NCBI GenBank assembly: GCA_905479835.1
Contig: CAJQNZ010000029.1
Coordinates: 1-64,000 of the forward strand
Direction of reading: 5' to 3'
DNA length: 64,000 nucleotides
DNA from: an uncultured Flavobacteriaceae bacterium
Lineage (GTDB): Bacteria; Bacteroidota; Bacteroidia; Flavobacteriales; Flavobacteriaceae
The stretch's first letter is position 1; each line of letters begins with the position of its first letter. This document shows, piece by piece, positions 8,082 to 15,720 of this stretch. The translations under genes and the position numbers were made by a program. The notes under the pieces were generated by a model that saw nothing but the letters and a program-made list of their open reading frames with translations, searched no databases and was not told the origin of the DNA.

Positions 8082-11000
8082 ATTCATGAAGTCTTCGGCA
8101 AATATTTTTTTCAAATAGAATATCAATTCTTTCGCGTTTTCTTTAGTAAATACCATTGGCGGTTTAATCTTCAATACATTATGATCTGGTCCATCTGTAC
8201 TCATTAATACACCGTGATCTTTCATTCTATTTGCTAAATAATCAGTTTGTTCAGCAAGAGGATTCATTTTTAAATCAACCAGTTCTATTCCAAGGAATAA
8301 ACCTTGCCCTCGAACATCGCCAATGATTGGGAATTCTTTTGAAATATTTTTAAGTTCAGTCTTTAAATAATTTCCAACATTCAAGGCGTTTTCTTGAAGT
8401 TTCTCTCGTTTTACAGTTCGTAAAACTTCTGTTCCGATAGCACATGAAACAGGATTTCCTCCAAATGTGTTAAAGTATTCCATTCCATTGGCAAATTTAT
8501 TAGCCACTTCTTGAGTGCAAGCAACTGCAGCCAATGGATGTCCATTTCCTAATGGTTTTCCGATGGTAACTATATCAGGAATGACGTCGTGTAATTGAAA
8601 TCCCCAAAAAGTGTTTCCCATACGCCCACAACCAGTCTGTACTTCATCAGAAATACACAATCCTCCAGTATTTCTGACAAGTTGATAGGCTTTTGATAGA
8701 AAGCCATTTGGCAATTCAATTTGTCCGCCACAAGAAATAATTGGCTCTATAATGAATGCCCCAACTTTGCGTTTTTTAGAAAGAATCATATCTATTTTTT
8801 TTTGAACTTCTTCGGCATATTTTTCTGCAGTATTCTTGCCTCTATATTTGCCTCGATAAGAATCTGGAAGTGGAAATATATGTGTATGCTCTGGAGCGCC
8901 TTTTCCACCTTTTCTATCAAATTTATAGGAACTTATATCAACACATAGATTCGTGTTTCCATGATAGCCGAATTCAGAAGCAATAATATCTTGAGAGTCT
9001 GTTGCTTCCTTTACCATTCTGATTGCAAGTTCATTGGCTTCACTTCCTGAATTTACAAAATGTAAAACGCTCAATTCAGGAGGTAAGGTTTCAATTAATT
9101 CTTTCGCCAATTCGTTGATGTTTTCATGTAAATATCTAGAGTTGGTATTGATGAGTGCCATCTGTTCTTGGCCTACTTTAACAACATTATAATTTTCATG
9201 ACCTACATGTGCTACATTGTTTACAGTATCCAAATATTTTGTTCCATACTGATCCATTAAATATTGACCAGCACCTCGAACCATCTTAATAGGAGTTTTA
9301 TATTGTAAACTTAAACTTTTTCCAAGATGTTGTTTTCTATAATTAATTACATCTTCATTTTGGATAGACATTGTATTTTCAAGTGATTCAGATTTAAATA
9401 ACAAATTAGGATTTGGGCAAATACTTTTCCACACATTTACTTGTCTGTAATAGGTAACTCCAGGAAAATCTTTTGTGTACTCTAATAAAGATAATAGAAC
9501 TTGAAAATGTAAATGAGGCGCCCAATTTCCGTTTTCTGGATAATTTCCTAAATCACCTATTTTCTCACCTTTTTTAATTAAGGCTCCAACATTGTGTTTG
9601 GTTGCTGAGGCAACTGATAAGTGACCATAAAGCGTGTAAAAGTGAAAAGAGTCCAATTGATGTTTTAACACAATCAATCCTCCATATTCCTTATCTCCAG
9701 CATCATTAACAGCAATAACAACCTCACCATCAATAATTGAATGCACAAGTGTGTTTTCTGGCAACCAATAATCAATTCCTAAGTGAATAGTTCTACTTTC
9801 TCTTCCTGAATTACCTATTTTATCATATTCAGTTGATGTGTAAATAGGACGAGGTTCTAGATATCCACCAGCAATAATTGAGTCAGGGACTTCTTTTTGA
9901 AGTTGATTGATTTTAAATTGAAATAATTCTAAATTGTTAAACTCTTTTTCGTGTCCAATCCATTTACTAGAAACACTTAGGTCAATAAGATGTGATTTGT
10001 CTTTATGTATTGAAGGAAATAATTCAGATAAATCAAAATTATTTTTTGAAGTCCACACTTTGAATTTAGACTGATTAGGATGTGCTGTAAAACCACAAAT
10101 TTCTCTAAAACTATAATGTGCAAATTCATTACTTACAGAATGCCATTTTTCAAGAACTTTCCAAGCAGGTTTTTCACTGATCCAAAGGTATTCATTGTCA
10201 GGTTCTTCAATTTTACTCATTGCTGCTTTTGTAACTATAATAACCAATCGCATTGCAATTGTATTGTATAAATGCTCCAATTCTATTTCTTCTAATGGAA
10301 AAACAGAATGATATCCTTTTATCAGTGCTAGCGATGCATTCAAAGGATCATTATGTCCCATAGTTCCATAAGCGCATAAAATGGCTAGGTCATTAATTGT
10401 TTGGGTATAAATAGCATCACCATAATCGATTGCTGCTTTTGCTCTGGGTTGAAGTATGTCATCAGTAACGATAATATTATTGTCATTAGGGTCATTGTGA
10501 ACAACACTTTTTCGAAGGTTTGAATAAGATGTTTGTGTAGATTCAAATTTATTTTGATGATAGATTAGAATTTCTTTTTTATCAGATGGAAATAAATGAA
10601 GTTGCTTTTTGGTCCATAAAGATTGTGCAATATCCCATTCAAATGTATAATGTGCTTCTGGATGTTTATAATTATGAAGTGTCTTTGTAAGACTACCACA
10701 TTGCTTACCGAGACTGAACCTAAAATCTTCCAATTGTGGATTTACAGAACTCCAAATTCTACCAGAAACCCATGTCAGTAAACGAACCAATCGTTTCTTC
10801 CCGAATTCATCTGTTATTTCTGAAATCGAGTGATTGTGTTTATCTGTAATTACTTTTGGAGCGATAAGATTTTCATCATTTTCTTCAATATATTGTAATA
10901 ATTCTTGTTGAAATTTAAGATGTTTTTCGTTCTCATCAGGACGAGAAATTTTTAGGATAAAACCTTCTTTATTTTTAATTTTTATTCTGAAATTAAAATC

Positions 11001-11102
11001 AACGTAACCTGGAAGTTTTGTTGCACTCCCCTTAATGTTATATACCTTTAAAAGGATTTTTTCGGCTTGATCAGTAGTGATGTTTACAGCAGTATAATTC
11101 AT
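8073..11102 (-). CDS. Trimodular APH kinase - M23 peptidase-like - class III PLP enzyme; probable hydroxylysine kinase/phospho-lyase
   Basis: One 1009-residue protein with three domains. Residues 1-370 are an APH-fold small-molecule kinase with H202-x-D204...N209 and metal-binding D226. Residues about 410-570 are an M23 domain with zinc ligands H440, D444, H532 and catalytic H494 and H530 all intact. Residues about 585-1009 are a class III aminotransferase-fold domain with D819 in SDEVQTG and PLP lysine K849. No signal peptide is present. In mammals hydroxylysine kinase (APH-like) and 5-phosphohydroxylysine phospho-lyase (class III fold) act in sequence, and ethanolamine-phosphate phospho-lyase is the close paralogue. 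Placement tail-to-tail with hydroxyproline genes favours hydroxylysine. What the M23 domain does is unknown to me. Confidence 0.8.
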   Translation of the reverse strand: MNYTAVNITTDQAEKILLKVYNIKGSATKLPGYVDFNFRIKIKNKEGFILKISRPDENEKHLKFQQELLQYIEENDENLIAPKVITDKHNHSISEITDEFGKKRLVRLLTWVSGRIWSSVNPQLEDFRFSLGKQCGSLTKTLHNYKHPEAHYTFEWDIAQSLWTKKQLHLFPSDKKEILIYHQNKFESTQTSYSNLRKSVVHNDPNDNNIIVTDDILQPRAKAAIDYGDAIYTQTINDLAILCAYGTMGHNDPLNASLALIKGYHSVFPLEEIELEHLYNTIAMRLVIIVTKAAMSKIEEPDNEYLWISEKPAWKVLEKWHSVSNEFAHYSFREICGFTAHPNQSKFKVWTSKNNFDLSELFPSIHKDKSHLIDLSVSSKWIGHEKEFNNLELFQFKINQLQKEVPDSIIAGGYLEPRPIYTSTEYDKIGNSGRESRTIHLGIDYWLPENTLVHSIIDGEVVIAVNDAGDKEYGGLIVLKHQLDSFHFYTLYGHLSVASATKHNVGALIKKGEKIGDLGNYPENGNWAPHLHFQVLLSLLEYTKDFPGVTYYRQVNVWKSICPNPNLLFKSESLENTMSIQNEDVINYRKQHLGKSLSLQYKTPIKMVRGAGQYLMDQYGTKYLDTVNNVAHVGHENYNVVKVGQEQMALINTNSRYLHENINELAKELIETLPPELSVLHFVNSGSEANELAIRMVKEATDSQDIIASEFGYHGNTNLCVDISSYKFDRKGGKGAPEHTHIFPLPDSYRGKYRGKNTAEKYAEEVQKKIDMILSKKRKVGAFIIEPIISCGGQIELPNGFLSKAYQLVRNTGGLCISDEVQTGCGRMGNTFWGFQLHDVIPDIVTIGKPLGNGHPLAAVACTQEVANKFANGMEYFNTFGGNPVSCAIGTEVLRTVKREKLQENALNVGNYLKTELKNISKEFPIIGDVRGQGLFLGIELVDLKMNPLAEQTDYLANRMKDHGVLMSTDGPDHNVLKIKPPMVFTKENAKELIFYLKKIFAEDFMNLY

Positions 11103-11118
11103 TATCGTTGACTTTATT

Positions 11119-11126
11119 CAAAAATA
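11119..11126 (-). promoter_or_regulatory. -7 promoter box of the kinase/phospho-lyase fusion gene
   Basis: TATTTTTG on the minus strand, an exact TAnnTTTG match 16 bases before the ATG at 11102. It implies that the fusion gene has its own promoter and a very short leader. Confidence 0.45.
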
Positions 11127-11152
11127 GATAAATGAATTTTAAGTTAGATTAT

Positions 11153-12256
11153 TTAACCAATAATTTTTTGTTGACTTTTATGAAATGCATCTGCTTGTTG
11201 TTGCATTAGTTCATTTGCCATTTTTCGCTTGTAATTATACAATTCTTCTTCTTCAGAAATATCTGAATATACTTTTTTATTAAGTGACCTATCGGTTTGA
11301 AGCATTTCTTTGCGTTGGTCTGCTTTCTGAGTAACCCATGTCTTTACAGCATCTTCAGCATCTTGAAGTTTAAAATCATACTCACCTTTTGGCGCCAATA
11401 ATTTTGCAAAAATCGGAGAAGTCTCTATTGCGAGAAATAATAAGAAAATAAAAAATGATGGAAGCCATGGCAGCGTATTCAATGCGTTGATTCTTGCCAT
11501 TAATCCGTCAAAACCATCAATAATAGGTTGTGTGGTAGATTCTTGATTTTTCTGTTGGGAAATTAAAGTAACGATTTGAGATTCTTTAAATTTAATTTTA
11601 ATTTTATTCTCGGCTTTCAACTGTTGAAGTTCTAGCAAACTTGCATCATGTTTTTCGCGTTTCTCTTTATAGACAGGACCTTTTCCTAGGAGTTCTGTTC
11701 CTTTTCTGCCTTCAGCTTCTGCAATATAAGTTTCATATAATGCATTGGTTTCAACTTCTTTTGTATCAACACTTTGTTTTAATTGATCGATTTCATTCTG
11801 AATAGAAGTGATTTCAGGAGTGTATTGATTGGCGATTTGTTCCTTATTAGCAAGTGTTAACTCGTTTTTTTGTTCAAGTAATACTTGATTAATTTCCTTT
11901 TCAAATATTTTTAGTTCTAGAGGTTTTGCAATCACAACAGCGATGATAATAGCCAATATAATTCGTGGTGTTGCTTGCCATATTTCATTCCATTTTTTAT
12001 CACTTTTCTTGATTGTCGAAACGATAAATCGATCTAAATTAAAAATTAATAATCCCCAAATTAGCCCAAAGAAAATAGAAGTATAAATAGTGTCAAAAAC
12101 TGTGTGTAGTGCATAACTAGCAGCAATGGAAGCCATTACGGCAGTAAAAAATACCGTTCCTCCGATTCCGGCAAATTTGGTTTGTTCTGCCTTCGAACTA
12201 TTGGAAAGGATATCAGTGTCAACTCCTGAACACATCCAAAAAAATTGTTTGATCAT
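11153..12256 (-). CDS. DUF4407 membrane protein
   Basis: A 367-residue protein of the DUF4407 family. It shows three hydrophobic segments in the first third (about 30-50, 57-78, 94-112), a long charged, probably coiled-coil stretch (about 115-250), a fourth hydrophobic segment (about 265-285) and a basic, glutamine-rich tail. The N-terminal MIKQFFWMCSGVD block is typical of the family. No enzymatic motif is visible and the function is unknown. It lies between the hydroxylysine fusion and the DUF1338 gene on the same strand, with gaps of 50 and 151 bases, and has a striking inverted repeat right before its start codon. Confidence 0.75.
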   Translation of the reverse strand: MIKQFFWMCSGVDTDILSNSSKAEQTKFAGIGGTVFFTAVMASIAASYALHTVFDTIYTSIFFGLIWGLLIFNLDRFIVSTIKKSDKKWNEIWQATPRIILAIIIAVVIAKPLELKIFEKEINQVLLEQKNELTLANKEQIANQYTPEITSIQNEIDQLKQSVDTKEVETNALYETYIAEAEGRKGTELLGKGPVYKEKREKHDASLLELQQLKAENKIKIKFKESQIVTLISQQKNQESTTQPIIDGFDGLMARINALNTLPWLPSFFIFLLFLAIETSPIFAKLLAPKGEYDFKLQDAEDAVKTWVTQKADQRKEMLQTDRSLNKKVYSDISEEEELYNYKRKMANELMQQQADAFHKSQQKIIG

Positions 12257-12257
12257 G

Positions 12258-12296
12258 ATTTAGTCTTTACAGTATAACGATATGTAAAGACTAAAT
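12258..12296. promoter_or_regulatory. Perfect 14-bp inverted repeat abutting the DUF4407 start codon
   Basis: Arms at 12258-12271 (ATTTAGTCTTTACA) and 12283-12296 are exact reverse complements with an 11-base spacer. The repeat begins one base upstream of the DUF4407 ATG, so it lies in the leader. There is no T-run, so it is not an intrinsic terminator. It could be an operator or an mRNA hairpin that masks the start; which one cannot be told from sequence. Confidence 0.65.
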
Positions 12297-12407
12297 GTTA
12301 CATGAAATAAATATTTTAACGTTTTTAATGACCAAATAATGAATAATTCTATTTTCTAAGTATTACTCTTAATAGATTTTCAATGCTAAATAATATCTAT
12401 AAAAAAA

Positions 12408-13310
12408 TTAAATTTTATTCTTTATTGTTTGGCTAGTAAAAGTGCTTTCAAATATTTTATCTGCATTTGCAGTTTCAAAACCTTCTCTTCTATGTTCTCT
12501 TTTAATCTCGTTTTTTGGTAAGTGTTTATATTCTGGCAAAACTCTTCTTTCAGAAAATTCCACATAACTACCTGAAATATTTAATTGGTCTCCTTCAGAA
12601 AATGTTGCCTTAGTTAATTGAGAAATCGATGCAGTCTGAAGTAATAATCCATCTTTACTTTGTTTTATTACACCTCCTGCATCGCTTAATAAAATCCCAA
12701 TAGATTCTAAGAAAGAATTGAAGTCTTTTAAATTGTTATATCCTTCTTGAAGGTTATCAATATTTATAGTGTAATGATTTAAGTAATATCTATTGTAGAT
12801 TACCCATGCTGCATATTCACTTTCTGCTAATAATTTTTTATAGTCACTTGAGGTAGGAATTCTCCATAATGCAGAATGTAGGAAATGATTTACTTCCTCT
12901 GAATTGTTTAAGTCAATACTATCTACTGGATCAGATGTAACTTCATTCGTATAAGACTTTATAATTTTCTGTATTTCATCAGAAAAATCATTGACTTGAA
13001 GTTCGCTAAGAAATATTCTTGGGAATCGATTTTCAGGAGGAGCATACCATCGAGCTTTGACTTTCTTTTGTTCAAAAATGTAGTTGTCTTCAGCTTTATA
13101 TCCATAATGAAGAAAAATTTTCTCAAAGGACTTAATGCCTAGATGCTCCACTCCCATAGTACGAAAAGCAATATGATCATTTTCAATATCATTTTCAGTT
13201 TTAATGACTTTGTTTTTTATTAATGCATTATTAATTTTAGATACATCAGGTACTTTTTCTTTGTATCTCTCCATTAATTTAAATAATACTTCTTCTAATG
13301 TTTTCATCAA
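12408..13310 (-). CDS. DUF1338 iron enzyme, probable 2-oxoadipate dioxygenase/decarboxylase (HglS-type)
   Basis: A 300-residue DUF1338 protein. The family signature DHIAFRT is at 45-51, giving iron-ligand candidate H46 and substrate-contact candidate R50; the other expected ligands are H179 (context LNHYTIN) and E251 (context VEFSERR). Characterised members (Pseudomonas HglS, plant homologues) convert 2-oxoadipate to 2-hydroxyglutarate with O2 in lysine catabolism. This copy is shorter than the Pseudomonas enzyme, as I recall is usual in Bacteroidota. Hydroxylysine breakdown yields 2-aminoadipate semialdehyde and then 2-oxoadipate, so the nearby kinase/phospho-lyase makes a route to this enzyme plausible. 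No 2-aminoadipate semialdehyde dehydrogenase or aminotransferase dedicated to the middle steps is seen here. Confidence 0.75.
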   Translation of the reverse strand: MMKTLEEVLFKLMERYKEKVPDVSKINNALIKNKVIKTENDIENDHIAFRTMGVEHLGIKSFEKIFLHYGYKAEDNYIFEQKKVKARWYAPPENRFPRIFLSELQVNDFSDEIQKIIKSYTNEVTSDPVDSIDLNNSEEVNHFLHSALWRIPTSSDYKKLLAESEYAAWVIYNRYYLNHYTINIDNLQEGYNNLKDFNSFLESIGILLSDAGGVIKQSKDGLLLQTASISQLTKATFSEGDQLNISGSYVEFSERRVLPEYKHLPKNEIKREHRREGFETANADKIFESTFTSQTIKNKI

Positions 13311-13362
13311 TCTATAAGATTTTTTTTTGTGTAATTAAAACATCAAATGGATGTTTGGTCGG

Positions 13363-13370
13363 CAAATTTA
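13363..13370 (-). promoter_or_regulatory. -7 promoter box of the DUF1338 gene
   Basis: TAAATTTG on the minus strand matches TAnnTTTG, 52 bases before the ATG at 13310. The rest of the 227-base gap 13311-13537 is AT-rich with nothing else I can name. Confidence 0.4.
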
Positions 13371-13537
13371 ATGTAAATTTTCTTTAAGAAAAAAATCACA
13401 TTAATATTCATATCTAGTAAATAATGGAATCAAGATTAAGAAGAGTTAGTTTAGTATGATATGCTATTCAATATATAAATAACAGTTATGCATTTACTGG
13501 ATAAATGACAATTATTTTGACATTTATCAAATTAAAA

Positions 13538-14047
13538 TTAAATAGAATAGTACATAAATAATCGGAGTTCTTCAGGATCATTTGGGATAAAAATATTTCG
13601 TTCATGTTTAAACCCCATCCTTTTTAGAAGATTGGAAGAGTTTATGTTTTCAAATGTAGTTATTGCTGCAATTTGTTTTAAATTTAATTCGTCTAAACCA
13701 TACTCTAAAATTCTTTTAGTTGCCTCATATGCATATCCTTTCCCTCTAAATTCTTTTAAATAAGCAAAACCTATATCAACACAATCCAAACCCTCTCTTT
13801 TCATCAATCCACTTGTGCCAATAGGTGTGTTGTTACTTTTTAAAGAGACTTTATAATAACCATACTCTTGTTTCTTGTAGACTGATAAAAAAGTTTCTTC
13901 AATGTTTTTTATAGCATCTTCAATGGTTCGTACATTTTTATCTCTTATAAAATGGATGTAATCTTTATCATTATACAATTCAACAATAAAAGGAGCATCC
14001 TCTATTGTGATTTCAGAAATAATAAGTCTTTCAGTTTCAATTTTCAT
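13538..14047 (-). CDS. GNAT family N-acetyltransferase (RimJ/RimL type)
   Basis: A 169-residue acetyltransferase beginning METERLII-like (MKIETERLIISE), the usual RimJ/RimL start. The acetyl-CoA loop appears as FRGKGYAYEA near residues 100-110, followed by the C-terminal NxxSxxLLxRMGF segment. Substrate unknown: the family acetylates ribosomal proteins, antibiotics or small amines. Single gene with its own gap on both sides. A second, distant paralogue sits at 19746-20297. Confidence 0.85.
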   Translation of the reverse strand: MKIETERLIISEITIEDAPFIVELYNDKDYIHFIRDKNVRTIEDAIKNIEETFLSVYKKQEYGYYKVSLKSNNTPIGTSGLMKREGLDCVDIGFAYLKEFRGKGYAYEATKRILEYGLDELNLKQIAAITTFENINSSNLLKRMGFKHERNIFIPNDPEELRLFMYYSI

Positions 14048-14182
14048 ATGTTAATATTTATTGTCATTAACGGTCACATACTGATCAATATGAATCATTT
14101 CGTTGTATAATATAGTTTTTTTTGTGCTCTTTTTTTATGATAAATGTAAGCATTTAATGTTGTTGGAAAAATATTATAAGTG

Positions 14183-14190
14183 TAGTTTTG
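14183..14190 (+). promoter_or_regulatory. -7 promoter box of the PhnA-like gene
   Basis: TAGTTTTG matches TAnnTTTG and ends 21 bases before the ATG at 14212; TGTTGTTG-like bases about 20 upstream give only a weak -33 element. Confidence 0.45.
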
Positions 14191-14211
14191 TGAAACAAAA
14201 AATAATTAAAA

Positions 14212-14790
14212 ATGAGTTTATTAGACGACCTAAAATTGAGAAGTGGAAATGTATGTGAATTCTGTGCTTCACCGGATAATATTCAGATGTATGAAGTACC
14301 GCCTATTTCGACAGGAGGAATGGATGGAAGTCTGATTGGTTGTGAGACTTGTATACATCAGATAAATAATCCGGAGATTACGGATCCCAATCATTGGCGT
14401 TGTTTAAATGATAGTATGTGGAGCGAACATCAGGCAGTTCAAGTAGTCGCTTGGAGAATGCTATCGCGATTGAAAAAAGAAGGTTGGCCTCAAGAGTTAT
14501 TGGATATGATGTATCTTGAGGATGATGTTTTGAAAATAGCCAAGTCAACAGGAGAAGGATTGGATGAAAGTGAAAAAGTGATTCATAGAGATGTGAATGG
14601 GACAATTTTAGAACCAGGAGATTCTGTTGTGTTAATTAAAGATTTGAAAGTAAAAGGTTCAAGTATGGTTGCAAAACAAGGAACTGCAGTTCGCAGAATA
14701 TCATTGGACCCAGATAATGCTGAGTTTATTGAAGGAAAAGTAGGTCCTACTCAGATAGTGATTATTACCAAGTACGTTAAAAAGTTGTAA
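14212..14790 (+). CDS. PhnA-domain zinc-ribbon protein
   Basis: A 192-residue protein of the PhnA/YjdM family. The N-terminal zinc ribbon is formed by C15-x2-C18 and C44-x2-C47; the C-terminal 70 residues are the PhnA domain with DVNGTILEPGDSVV and KVGPTQIVI-type strands. Despite the old name, PhnA/YjdM is not part of the phosphonate C-P lyase pathway and its biochemical role is unsettled. The 192-residue form with a linker helix is the Bacteroidota type. Convergent with, and only 2 bases from, the secreted protein on the opposite strand. Confidence 0.8.
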   Translation: MSLLDDLKLRSGNVCEFCASPDNIQMYEVPPISTGGMDGSLIGCETCIHQINNPEITDPNHWRCLNDSMWSEHQAVQVVAWRMLSRLKKEGWPQELLDMMYLEDDVLKIAKSTGEGLDESEKVIHRDVNGTILEPGDSVVLIKDLKVKGSSMVAKQGTAVRRISLDPDNAEFIEGKVGPTQIVIITKYVKKL

Positions 14791-14792
14791 GA

Positions 14793-15467
14793 TTATTCTC
14801 CTTTTTTTATTCTAGCGATTGATATAGTTGCTTTTGCACCAGTTGCAAGATTCCACTCATTGGAGGAAATTTCTTGTGCTTGATCATCATACACTCCAAA
14901 TGCTGCAGTATTAGGACCTAAAGTTCCCTGATTCATGGCTTTGAAAGATATTACATTTAATCCTAGCACTAAAGGTAAAGTGAATTGCTGATAACCATTA
15001 GTAAGTGTGACCTCTTTAACGATTGGTTTATCATTTACATAAATAGTTACTCGATCACCATCAGGAAATCCAAAATCTCGACATACAATTTTAATCGATT
15101 CTGAAGTACTGCTGAATCCTCCAAGATATTGATCAATTATAGCATAAGATTTATTCAATTCTTTTTCGTGTTTTTTAAATTTTTCTTTACGGATTTGTTC
15201 TTGAGTAATAATTCCTTTGTTTTTTAAATTGGCATCATATTGTGAAGCAAGTTGTTTGTTTAAAACCTTTGCCAAAGCATCCATATCATTTTCTGACGAA
15301 TTGCGAGGATCATCCATTTTATGTTTTTCAACAGTTATAGTAGGAGGAACGTTGATATTCGGAATAGGTCTATCGGAATTGGGATTATCTATTTGCCCAA
15401 AAGATGTAGCAATACATCCAAGTATCATACATCCAAAAAATAGCATTTTTATAAACGGAGTATTCAT
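14793..15467 (-). CDS. Secreted protein of unknown function
   Basis: About 224 residues from the ATG at 15467. I prefer this start to the upstream ATG at 15506 because a TACTTTTG -7 box (15489-15496, minus) lies between them and because it yields a clean signal peptide ending near SFGQ. The mature protein has a polar helical region followed by a beta-rich C-terminal half (about 115-224) with a DGDRVTIYVND segment, recalling small beta-sandwich adhesin-like domains. No enzymatic motif seen. I do not recognise a named family. Periplasmic or exported by prediction. Confidence 0.65.
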   Translation of the reverse strand: MNTPFIKMLFFGCMILGCIATSFGQIDNPNSDRPIPNINVPPTITVEKHKMDDPRNSSENDMDALAKVLNKQLASQYDANLKNKGIITQEQIRKEKFKKHEKELNKSYAIIDQYLGGFSSTSESIKIVCRDFGFPDGDRVTIYVNDKPIVKEVTLTNGYQQFTLPLVLGLNVISFKAMNQGTLGPNTAAFGVYDDQAQEISSNEWNLATGAKATISIARIKKGE

Positions 15468-15488
15468 ATTTATCAGAATTTTAAAGAT

Positions 15489-15496
15489 CAAAAGTA
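15489..15496 (-). promoter_or_regulatory. -7 promoter box that decides the start of the secreted protein
   Basis: TACTTTTG on the minus strand, 21 bases before the ATG at 15467. The longer open frame from 15506 would begin upstream of this box. Confidence 0.45.
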
Positions 15497-15720
15497 TCAT
15501 TTCCATTTTTAAAAGAAGTTAATAAAATGATAATTTGATTATTAAATTGGTTGCATTAATTATGCCATAGAAATTGGTTTTTTTGTTTTATGCATTTCTT
15601 AGGGTATTTTTTAATATTTATTTCATTCATAGGCATTCATTTGTTTAACAATAATGTATTAAAAGTTAGACAAATTAAAATAAATGTTGTATTATTGTAT
15701 AAATTATAAAACAAGAAAAT

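Noticed and set aside
8073-11102. Reading the N-terminal APH domain as an aminoglycoside-resistance gene or the M23 domain as a cell-wall lysin.
   Set aside because: The kinase is fused to a PLP enzyme, lacks a resistance context, and the protein has no signal peptide or phage neighbours.
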